This document shows positions 1 through 6,697 of a stretch of 64,000 bases of DNA, piece after piece. The position numbers and the translations under genes were made by a program. Origin of the DNA: Byssovorax sp. (GTDB lineage: Bacteria > Myxococcota_A > Polyangia > Polyangiales > Polyangiaceae); assembly GCA_025362495.1 (NCBI GenBank), contig JANYGI010000138.1:1-64000 (forward strand). The letters run 5' to 3'. The notes below the pieces were generated by a model. It made no database searches and was not told the DNA's origin. It worked only from the letters and a program-made list of their open reading frames with translations. Position 1 is the first letter of the stretch. Every line of letters begins with the position of its first letter.

Positions 1-18
1 GCGTGTAGCCTGGCACCC

Positions 19-861
19 ATGGACACCCCTCCGTTCGAGCCGTACCTGTACACCCGAGCCCAGAACATCACCCTGGCCAGCGGCATCGTCCTGGCCCGGG
101 CCCTGGTCGCCGCGTGCCCCGACATCATGCCGCCGCCCGTCAAGAAGGCCGTCAAGCACCTGGCCAAGATCGCCGCGAATGCGGAGCAGGCCTGGGCCGA
201 TCGCCAGCGCGACCTCGGCGCCGTGCCCGACGCCAGTTCCCGCGCCCTCGACCAGGAGGCCGACGGGGCCTGGGGCAACCTGCGTGATCGCCTCGTGGCC
301 TATGCCGGCTTGCCGCGCGGCCTCTTCCCGCGGTCGGCCCGGGCCCAGGAGATCGTCGACAGCCTCTTTGGCAGCACCGGCCTCGTCTTCCTTCGCGACA
401 CCTACGTGCTCCAGTGGTCCGCGATGAGCATGCTTTTGAAGCGCATCGACGACGAGGGCCTGGCGGCCGACATCGACAAGCTCGCTGGCCCCGAGTTCTT
501 GCAGCACATCCGCAACGTTCACCCGCGCTACGAGGCCATGGTGCGCTCGTCACTTCAGCGGGAGACCAGCCAGACCAACCTCCTCGAGCACGTGCGCTTG
601 ATCCAGCGCGCCGTCGTCTCGTATGCCACCCGCGTCTGCGCCACCGTGGAAGAGGACGACGACACCACGGCCGAGGTCGCGCGCGACGCCCTCGCGGCCA
701 TCGAGAAGATGCGCCTCACGGCCTCGAACAAGCGCGGCGGGGCCGCCGAGCCCGGTGCGCCGGCGGAGGTTCCCGCCGAGCCCACCGCGCCCGCTGTCGA
801 GGCGTTGGCCACTCCCGCCGTGGAGACCGTCGCCGCGACGCCGAAGCCGGCCGGGAAGTAG
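19..861 (+). CDS. Hypothetical protein with Ala/Pro/Glu-rich tail
   Basis: I do not recognise the family. The 280-residue product has no signal peptide or membrane segment. Residues 1-235 look globular and mainly helical, with many Ala, Leu, Arg and Glu. Residues 240-280 are a low-complexity Ala/Pro/Glu/Val tail, probably disordered. The ATG at 19 is the first in frame and gives a complete gene, so the window edge does not cut it. Codons 127-170 (bases 395-528) are duplicated almost exactly at 2821-2954, so this gene has been a donor in a local rearrangement. It stands alone on the plus strand, 150 bases before the DUF4385 gene. It is probably cytoplasmic; function unknown. Confidence 0.7.
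   Translation: MDTPPFEPYLYTRAQNITLASGIVLARALVAACPDIMPPPVKKAVKHLAKIAANAEQAWADRQRDLGAVPDASSRALDQEADGAWGNLRDRLVAYAGLPRGLFPRSARAQEIVDSLFGSTGLVFLRDTYVLQWSAMSMLLKRIDDEGLAADIDKLAGPEFLQHIRNVHPRYEAMVRSSLQRETSQTNLLEHVRLIQRAVVSYATRVCATVEEDDDTTAEVARDALAAIEKMRLTASNKRGGAAEPGAPAEVPAEPTAPAVEALATPAVETVAATPKPAGK
395..528 (+). repeat. Donor copy of a 134-bp local duplication
   Basis: This internal piece of the first gene recurs at 2821-2954 in the same orientation with 4 mismatches in 134 bases by direct reading. Homology stops abruptly at both ends. Confidence 0.9.
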
Positions 862-1011
862 GCGCTCTCGAGCCAGCTCTCCCGGGCCCATCCGCGGCCC
901 TGCCAGACGAGCTCGCGCAAAAGGCCTGGTCGCGAGCACCTCCGGTCGCTCGCGCCTTCACGATCGATTCGTGTCGGCGCCGAAGCGCGTCCTGAGTCAT
1001 GCTCGCTCCCC

Positions 1012-1530
1012 ATGCGTCGCCAGGAAACGCACCTCCGCAAGCAAGCCGAGATCCTCGCGGGCACCCGCGCCCATAGCTCTCGCGCGTTCGACTACACCCT
1101 CGACTACAAATCCCTCGATCTCCGCAGCCGGCCCGAGCTCTACCGTGTGGGCGTCGGGGAGCAGGGCGTCTTGCTGGTGGAGCCCTACAAATCCGAGATC
1201 CTCCCTCACTGGCACTTTGCCACGCCCGAAAAAGCCCGCGCGTCCGTCACGGCGATCCGGGCCCTCTTCGACCGGTACCTCGAGCGCGACGACTTCGTGG
1301 GCGCCGATCTCGCCCGCAAATTCTTGCAGATGGGCTTCACCAGGGCGCGACGGTATGCCAATCACCGGGGCGGCCGCAAATATGCACCTTCCGGCGAAGA
1401 GCTCCCTCGCGGCCCGGAGGACGAGGTCAAGGCCGAGTCGGCACGGATCTTCTTCGCGGCCTGGAAAGAAGCGGAAACCGTCGCGCACTATGCCAACCTC
1501 AAGAAGGCGTGGAAACGAGAGCATGGGTGA
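1012..1530 (+). CDS. DUF4385 family protein
   Basis: The 172-residue protein matches the DUF4385 family along its length, with the run ELYRVGVGEQGVLLVEPYKS near residue 42, then a 'LPHWHFATPEKA' segment and 'DFVGADLARKFLQMGFTRARRYANH' spread over residues 97-121. The family is about 150-180 residues and cytoplasmic, with no established function. The Arg/His-rich stretch 'ARRYANHRGGRKY' suggests contact with a negatively charged ligand, but that is only inference. The ATG at 1012 is used because family similarity begins shortly after it. It converges with the DUF5872 gene. Confidence 0.85.
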   Translation: MRRQETHLRKQAEILAGTRAHSSRAFDYTLDYKSLDLRSRPELYRVGVGEQGVLLVEPYKSEILPHWHFATPEKARASVTAIRALFDRYLERDDFVGADLARKFLQMGFTRARRYANHRGGRKYAPSGEELPRGPEDEVKAESARIFFAAWKEAETVAHYANLKKAWKREHG

Positions 1531-1729
1531 GCCACCCGCGCGGCTCGACGTAGGCGGCCTCCGTCGGGTGCGTCCGCCCGGTGAAGACGCTATCGGGCAC
1601 CCGGAGGTGAAAACTGTCCAGAGCGACCAAGCGTCGAGCCGCAGCGCTGCATCAACGTGACAGCACCGGTCTCGCCGCTCCTGTTCGCAGGCAGCCGGGA
1701 CCGTCATCCACGCTGCCTGACCGCGACGA

Positions 1730-2146
1730 TCAACCCTTTGCGCCCGCGCGGCGACGCCTGGCCTGGGCCGTCTTGGCCTTCACTCCGGCGGGCTGCTGTG
1801 AGAACTGCTGTCCTCGCCGCGTGTCTGCGCGCTTCTTCCGCGTCGTCTGTGCGTACTCGGCAGGCGAGAGCGCCTCGCGCGCGCTCCTGGGCAGGTAGCG
1901 CTCGCCCGTGTCGAGGCTCTTCTCGCCGGACTTCGTGCCCCACTCCTCGTCCGTCCACCGGCGCAGGCTGTTGTCCTTCGCCTTCGGGCCTTCGTACGCG
2001 CCTCCGCGCGCCTTGTAGATCTGAACGGCGAGCTGGGCTTTGCGGGCCGACCACTGGCCCTCACGACCACCCTTGTCGCGGCCGGTCACCTCTTTTTTCA
2101 CCTTCTCCCAGAGCTCGGGGTTGGTACGCTTTGCAGTGCTCGCCAT
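1730..2146 (-). CDS. DUF5872 family small basic protein
   Basis: The 138-residue protein opens MASTAKRTNPELWEKVKKEV and matches the DUF5872 type: a compact domain with 'GRDKGGREGQWSARKAQLA' (residues 22-40), 'DNSLRRWTDEEWGTKSG', then a Lys/Arg-rich C-terminus. The frame is open further upstream, but an AGGAGG ribosome-binding site sits just before the ATG at 2146, which decides the start. The high positive charge would suit nucleic-acid binding; the role is unknown. It is transcribed toward DUF4385, with 199 bases of convergent spacer in which I see no clear terminator. Confidence 0.8.
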   Translation of the reverse strand: MASTAKRTNPELWEKVKKEVTGRDKGGREGQWSARKAQLAVQIYKARGGAYEGPKAKDNSLRRWTDEEWGTKSGEKSLDTGERYLPRSAREALSPAEYAQTTRKKRADTRRGQQFSQQPAGVKAKTAQARRRRAGAKG

Positions 2147-2529
2147 GGACTTCCTCCTTGCTTCGCCGTCTCCAGCGCGGCGATACATCGCGCGAGCGTT
2201 GGTCCAGGAAGAGCTGATTGCAAGGGGAACCGTAGATGGGACCACCTCCCCGCTGGCGTAGCGGCTCGCAACGCGCCGACTCTGTTGACATGGCGGGACC
2301 GAGACGCGATTGGCGCCTGACGGTGGATACGCGCCTTCTTGTGGCTCTTCAAGAGACAATCCCGCCGTTCGCCGGCCTGCCGCGCGGGCCTGCTGATTCA
2401 CCGGTGAACGACACACCGACCGAGGGCGAGCTCTTCCGGGAAAACCACTACCGTCGGCGTGCGACGCCGACTTGATCCGGGCACGTTCGCGGCGGCGTCC
2501 GACTGCCCACCGAATCGGGGGAGGATCAC

Positions 2530-2613
2530 TGGCATACTCACCCGCTCGGACAGACGCTCATCGTCACGTCCGGCTGCGGTCTACACCAGCGCTGGGGCGG
2601 CCCGATCGAGGAG
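2530..2613 (+). pseudogene. Cupin-domain fragment
   Basis: Twenty-eight codons read [20 protein letters not shown] followed by RWGGPIEE. This is the metal-binding strand region of cupins that accompany carboxymuconolactone-decarboxylase-like proteins, where the His-x-His of 'WHTHP' binds metal and 'GPIEEI-PGD' normally follows. Here similarity stops at GPIEE and no start codon precedes it in frame. The same frame stays open into the lectin fragment downstream and stops at 2863. It is a relic, not a functional enzyme. Confidence 0.7.
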
Positions 2614-2715
2614 CGCCCTCGCGCACGGAGGCACGACGGCAGCTCTTCGCGGCGCGGACGAAGGCGATGCAGCTTCTCGGCGCTCTCCAGCGGGGCGCGC
2701 GATGATGTCGCCGAT

Positions 2716-2820
2716 GCCCCCGGGCGGTTCAAAATCGTCAACGTTCACAACGGGCTCTGCGTGGACGTGGCCAACGGCTCGTCGGGCAACGGCACGCAGC
2801 TCCAGACGTGGGCGTGCGAC
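2716..2820 (+). pseudogene. Ricin-type lectin fragment
   Basis: The plus frame reads [20 protein letters not shown] then [11 protein letters not shown]. This is one subdomain of a ricin-type beta-trefoil, with the 'G-CVDV' strand and the Q-x-W box ('LQTW'). Compare the intact repeats in the xylanase at 6698, such as 'GKCLDVDG...LQQWSC'. After 'WACD' the DNA switches at 2821 to the duplicated piece of the first gene, so only about a third of a trefoil remains. It shares an open frame with the cupin relic. The amino-terminal limit is approximate. Confidence 0.7.
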
Positions 2821-2954
2821 GCGACCCCTACGTGCTCCAGTGGTCCGCGAGGAGGATGCTCTTGAAGCGCATCGACGACGAGGGCCTGGCGGCCGACATC
2901 GACAAGCTCGCTGGCCCCGAGTTCTTGCAGCACATCCGCAACGTTCACCCGCGC
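2821..2954 (+). repeat. Recipient copy of the 134-bp duplication
   Basis: This is a 97% identical copy of 395-528. It is in frame with the MFS gene at 3045 with no stop between, so translation from upstream would give a fusion beginning with this fragment. I treat it as debris because it lacks its own gene start and the MFS family does not carry such an extension. Confidence 0.9.
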
Positions 2955-3044
2955 CCGCACGTTCAGGACCGCGCGGGCCAACGCTGGCCGACAGGAAGGC
3001 AACATGCCCGGACCGCCGCCGGCGAAGAATGTTATGGACCGCCG

Positions 3045-4391
3045 ATGGACACGCCCGCTCCACCCGGCCCCGAGGCCGAGGTGCCCACGAACCAGCCGCC
3101 GACGAAGCCCGAACGCCGCGGGCTCCGCGCCTTCACGATCGACATCGGCCCGCTGCGGCGCCACCGGGACTATCGGCTCCTCTACCTCGGACAGTTCGTG
3201 TCGTTCCTCGGCACGATGATGACCCAGGTCGCGCTGCCCTATCAGATCTACGCGCTCACCCACTCTTCGTTCGCGGTGGGGCTCCTCGGCCTCGCCGAGC
3301 TGATCCCGCTGCTGTTCACGGCCTTCGTGGGCGGCGCCCTCGCCGACGCGCTCGATCGACGGAAGCTCTTGCTGTCGGCCGAAATGGGGCTCGCGGTGGG
3401 CTCGGCGCTCCTCGGCGTCAACGCCTCTCTCGATCGGCCGCGCCTCTGGCCAGTCTATCTCCTCGCGGCGATGATGGCCGCGCTCAATGGCATCCATCGC
3501 CCCTCGCTCAGCTCGATCACGCCGCGGCTCGTCGATCGCGAGGACATCCCGGCGATTGGCGCGCTCGGATCGCTGATGGGCAGCGTGTGCATGATCGGCG
3601 GGCCGGCGCTGGGCGGCCTCCTCATCGCGCGCGGAGGTGCCCGGGTGGCGTTCGGGGTCGACGTGGCCAGCTTCGCCGTCTCGCTGGTCGCTCTCGCCAT
3701 GATCCGTCGCGTGCCGCCGCCGGAGCGAGCCGAGCGCCCCGGCCTCGCCAGCATCCTCGGCGGCCTCCGCTACGCGCGCAGCCGGCAAGAGCTGATTGGC
3801 ACCTACGCGGTCGACTTCGTGGCCATGGTCTTCGGGATGCCGATGGCGCTCTTCCCCGCCATGAGCGATCGCCTCGGCGGCGCCGCGGTGCTGGGCTACC
3901 TCTACGCCGCCCCGTCGGTCGGCGCGCTGATTGCCACTCTGACGAGCGGGTGGACCCCGCGGGTGAAGCGCCACGGCGTCGCGGTCCTGTGGGCGGCCTT
4001 CGCGTGGGGGCTCGCCATCGTGGGCTTCGGCCTGGCCCCGAGCCCGCCTGTGGCTCTGGTCCTCCTCGCCATGGCCGGCGCCGCCGACATGGTCAGCGGC
4101 GTGTTCCGACAGACCATCTGGAACGAGACGATCCCCGATCGCCTGCGCGGCCGCCTCGCCGGGGTCGAGATGGTCAGTTACATGAGCGGCCCGCTCCTCG
4201 GCAACGTGGAGTCGGGGCTCGTCGCCGCGGCCTTCGGGACGGTGTTCTCGGTGGTGTCCGGGGGCGCCCTGTGCGTCCTCGGCGTGGCCGCTTGCGCGGT
4301 GTTCTTGCCTGGATTCCGGGCCTACGACGCGCGGACTCTGCGGCTCGAAGCGGAGCCGGAGCCGGCGGCGGCCGAACCCCCTCGGGCCTAG
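3045..4391 (+). CDS. MFS transporter, EntS-like exporter type
   Basis: The 448-residue inner-membrane protein has about 12 hydrophobic segments, of the major facilitator group that includes the enterobactin exporter EntS. After a Pro-rich cytoplasmic lead, 'LRRHRDYRLLYLGQFVSFLG' near residue 33 is the typical first helix, and 'GGALADALDRRKLLL' near residue 95 is the family's A-like motif between helices 2 and 3. It should use proton exchange to export small molecules; the substrate cannot be told. The ATG at 3045 is chosen because upstream codons are duplicated debris. The ribosome-binding site is weak. No siderophore genes are nearby. Confidence 0.85.
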   Translation: MDTPAPPGPEAEVPTNQPPTKPERRGLRAFTIDIGPLRRHRDYRLLYLGQFVSFLGTMMTQVALPYQIYALTHSSFAVGLLGLAELIPLLFTAFVGGALADALDRRKLLLSAEMGLAVGSALLGVNASLDRPRLWPVYLLAAMMAALNGIHRPSLSSITPRLVDREDIPAIGALGSLMGSVCMIGGPALGGLLIARGGARVAFGVDVASFAVSLVALAMIRRVPPPERAERPGLASILGGLRYARSRQELIGTYAVDFVAMVFGMPMALFPAMSDRLGGAAVLGYLYAAPSVGALIATLTSGWTPRVKRHGVAVLWAAFAWGLAIVGFGLAPSPPVALVLLAMAGAADMVSGVFRQTIWNETIPDRLRGRLAGVEMVSYMSGPLLGNVESGLVAAAFGTVFSVVSGGALCVLGVAACAVFLPGFRAYDARTLRLEAEPEPAAAEPPRA

Positions 4392-4399
4392 TCCTCCGC

Positions 4400-4834
4400 T
4401 CAGTCCACCACGGTGACGTCGACCCGCACCTCGAGGCTGTCGATGTTGACGAGGTCACCCCCCGACGACGGCTCGAACGACACCTGCTCGATGGTCACCG
4501 TGAACTGGAGCTGCCCCACCTGCGCCGACTTCACCTTGACGATCTTCATCTCGTCCGCGGTCCAGGAGATTCCCGCGGTCTCCAGCGCGGACGCCGGATC
4601 ATGCGCGTCGGCGAGGCCAGCCAGGGCAATCGTGACGTCGGGCGCAAAGGCGGTCTTACCATCGGTGACGGGGTGGCCGACCACATCGTTATCCGTCAAT
4701 TCCCACGTCAAGGGCGGGGCCTCGTGACAGAGGATCAGGATTGAAGGGCGGAGCCAGACGAGTTGACAACGCGCCTTGGGCGGCCCGGCGACGGGCTCGG
4801 GCGAAGAGCGTCCATTCGTCTTCGAGGAGGCCAA
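4400..4834 (-). CDS. Hypothetical beta-rich protein, start uncertain
   Basis: I do not recognise this protein. The convincing part is the last ~105 residues, with alternating hydrophobic pattern, for example 'LTWELTDNDVVGHPV', 'FTVTIEQVSFEP' and a C-terminal 'LEVRVDVTVVD', suggesting a beta-sandwich. The first 35 codons from the ATG at 4834 are Arg/Pro/Ser-rich, overlap the GST remnant in another frame and are probably not native. A TTG just before 'TWEL', preceded by a GAGG, is an alternative start. It may be the tail of a larger gene truncated by the rearrangements that damaged its neighbour. Confidence 0.4.
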   Translation of the reverse strand: MASSKTNGRSSPEPVAGPPKARCQLVWLRPSILILCHEAPPLTWELTDNDVVGHPVTDGKTAFAPDVTIALAGLADAHDPASALETAGISWTADEMKIVKVKSAQVGQLQFTVTIEQVSFEPSSGGDLVNIDSLEVRVDVTVVD

Positions 4835-5394
4835 TGGCCTGGCTCAAATCCACCGTGGCGTGGCGCTCGGGCGTGAACCTGAGCGCGGGCGGGGGAGTCC
4901 CACGCGTGTGGCGTGGTCACGCGGCCGTGTACCCTTGCCGGTTCAGGCGGCACGTGCCCGGGCAGCCGTGCCGTGATGAAGCCGTGCGCGCGGCGGGCGG
5001 CCTCGGGCTTCTGGTCCTCGTAATGAAGGCCCATCGCCACCGGATGATGCGTGTCGTGAACCTCGTTGACGAGGTCGGCGATGGAGAGCATGAGCTGGTT
5101 GGCCCCGATGCGCGAGGCCTCGTCGTCGGGGACCAGGTCGTGGCGCGGGGCGAGATACTGAAGGATGTTGGCCGTCTGGGCGATGACCAGCTCTCCGGTG
5201 ACGAGGAACGGCGGGGCGAACGGGAGGACGCCCGGGCCCGTGCCGCGGAGGAGCATCTCCAGGAGGGCCACGCCGCCGGAGTCGCGCGCGATGTCGAGGT
5301 AGGGGGCGGAAGCCGCTTCGAGGGCCAGCCGCACAAATTCGCCGCGGCCCTGGATGGAAGGCCAGTAGTAGAGCTCGTAGGAGAGGTCGGTCAT
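4735..5394 (-). pseudogene. Glutathione S-transferase with replaced C-terminus
   Basis: Residues 1-145 form a good GST: the thioredoxin-like start 'YELYYWPSIQGRGEFVRLAL', the cis-Pro region 'FAPPFLVTGELVIAQTANIL' spread over residues 59-78, and the start of the helical domain ending 'EAARRAHGFITARLP'. From about base 4959 the sequence turns Pro/Arg/His-rich and no longer resembles a GST, although the frame stays open to 4735. The rest of the helical domain, which forms much of the substrate pocket, is gone. The total of 219 residues is near normal only by chance read-through. The product is probably non-functional. The start is the ATG at 5394; no clear ribosome-binding site precedes it. Confidence 0.6.
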
Positions 5395-5734
5395 GCTGGA
5401 GAGAGTTTGGCGGTTTCGAGTCGTCGTCAATCCAGGCGCGCAGGGGCCGCGAGCCGGAAGCTCGCGACCGAGCGGTCGCGCACGCGGGCGATCGCCTCGA
5501 TCGTCTCCTCGTACGGGGCGGCGCTCGCCCACTTCGAGGTGGGCATTCCCTTGATGGATAAAGACCGCGAGGTCTTCCATGCCAATCCGGTGCTCGCAAA
5601 GATGGTGAGCCTCCGCCATGCGGACTTGTTCGCGTTCTCGGGACAGGACATCACACGATGTTACAGCGGAAGAGGCTGGACGGCGAATGCCCGCCAGGCT
5701 CTGAGTTGCCGGAGGGCAGCGCTCTCGGGGAGGG
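5395..5734. other. Interval with doubtful coding content
   Basis: These 340 bases separate the GST remnant from the SRPBCC gene. A minus-strand frame at 5427-5654 (75 codons, ending 'YEETIEAIARVRDRSVASFR' plus nine residues) has coding-like GC bias, but so does an overlapping plus-strand frame, and neither resembles a family I know. I do not call a gene here. It may be more debris. Confidence 0.45.
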
Positions 5735-6172
5735 TCAGAGCGTTCCGCGCCTGGCCAGCCCCTCGAGCCCCTTGCGCAGGTTGCGCTCCGTCATCGTCCG
5801 CAAGAACCAGCCGGTGAGCGGGTAACGCGGGTAGAACGTGATGGTGTAATCGAGGTGCGTGCCCGCCCCCGAGGACGACGGCGAGAACAGCATGACGCCG
5901 TGGTGATCGCGCAGCGGGCTCCCCTTGGTGATGCGGTACTCGATGCGTCGGTTCTCCTCGAAGACCGTGATCGTCTCTTCCCAGGGCGGGAGAGGCGCGG
6001 AGGAGAGGCGCCGCACCGAGCCGACGCCGTTGCGCTGCGCGTCGCCGTCGCGGAGTCGCTCGACTGGCACCGAGAACACCGCCCGCTGGTTCTCGTGCTC
6101 GGCGAGGTAGGGAAAGAGCGCATCGATCGGCTGGAGAAAATCGAGGCTGACCGCGACGCGTTGCTGACTCAT
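5735..6172 (-). CDS. SRPBCC (START-like) family protein
   Basis: The 145-residue protein opens with the typical SRPBCC strand 'RVAVSLDFLQPIDALFPYLA', then 'ENQRAVFSVPVERLRDGDAQ', a central 'ITVFEENRRIEYRIT' and a C-terminal helix 'LTGWFLRTMTERNLRKGLEG'. This is the helix-grip fold of polyketide cyclase/dehydrase and lipid-binding proteins, which hold a hydrophobic ligand in a cavity; the ligand is not predictable. The ATG at 6172 is preferred over one 18 codons upstream because a GGAG lies seven bases before it and the fold begins right after. It is a single-gene unit and probably cytoplasmic. Confidence 0.8.
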   Translation of the reverse strand: MSQQRVAVSLDFLQPIDALFPYLAEHENQRAVFSVPVERLRDGDAQRNGVGSVRRLSSAPLPPWEETITVFEENRRIEYRITKGSPLRDHHGVMLFSPSSSGAGTHLDYTITFYPRYPLTGWFLRTMTERNLRKGLEGLARRGTL

Positions 6173-6697
6173 GGGATCTCCGGTTAACACGAACATTGAA
6201 TCTTGTCTATCAGCCGAGCCCGTCACCGGCTCATCGAGACGGCACCCACACGTCGGGTATCGATCCCGTCATGGGGTACTCGCGAGGAGAGGAGCGCGCG
6301 TTTCATGCCAGCTGCCCTTTGAAAAGGTGCTCGACTGCGCAGAGCGTATCACCGGGTTTGCGCCGGCTTGTCAGGGCACATTGCACACGTCGCGCCACGC
6401 CTCGTGTCCGGTGAAATGCCGCAAAACCAGCCACGAACGCCGCGTCTCGCCTCCGGCCTGACGGCGGGAGCCGCCACCCTGAGGGCTGGAGCCCCCAGGC
6501 GCGGCGCCGACCGCCCATCGACGTTCGCCGTCCCTCCTCACAGGAGCTCTGGATTCGGGGCACGAGGGCGCCGCAAAGGGCGTTGGCCCGTGGGTTGCAA
6601 TGCCAGCTCCCGTCGCGGCGAGGTGAATGCCAGCTCGACACGATTCAATCGCGCTCTTCGACACTCGAAGATGCCATCAACGCCCTGAGGTATTGTC
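6173..6697. other. Divergent intergenic region before the xylanase
   Basis: This is about 525 bases without a credible gene. Two small GC hairpins lie in tandem at 6463-6475 (GGCGG-GAG-CCGCC) and 6483-6494 (GGGCT-GG-AGCCC). A candidate sigma-54 promoter is at 6584-6599. The region should hold the promoters of both the SRPBCC gene and the xylanase. Confidence 0.6.
6584..6599 (+). promoter_or_regulatory. Candidate sigma-54 promoter for the xylanase
   Basis: TGGCCCGTGGGTTGCA fits the -24/-12 consensus TGGCAC-N5-TTGCW with one mismatch (A to C) and has the required GG-N10-GC spacing. It lies 99 bases before the xylanase start. I found no paired palindromes upstream, so it is weaker than the two sites near 48 and 55 kb. 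Confidence 0.35.

Larger units (their letters stand above)
2147..3044. other. Gene-debris interval with no intact gene
   Basis: About 0.9 kb lies between DUF5872 and the MFS gene without a convincing intact gene. The right half is a mosaic of three recognisable coding fragments in the plus direction: a cupin piece, a ricin-type lectin piece and a copy of part of the first gene. The left half (2147-2529) shows nothing I can assign. No transposase or terminal inverted repeats were seen. Confidence 0.75.

Noticed and set aside
2236..2475. A 79-codon plus-strand frame before the debris interval
   Set aside because: No family resemblance, no ribosome-binding site and a mixed codon bias; more likely chance.
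5427..5654. A 75-codon minus-strand gene before the GST
   Set aside because: The plus strand over the same bases has equal coding-like bias and neither resembles a known protein; no ribosome-binding site decides.
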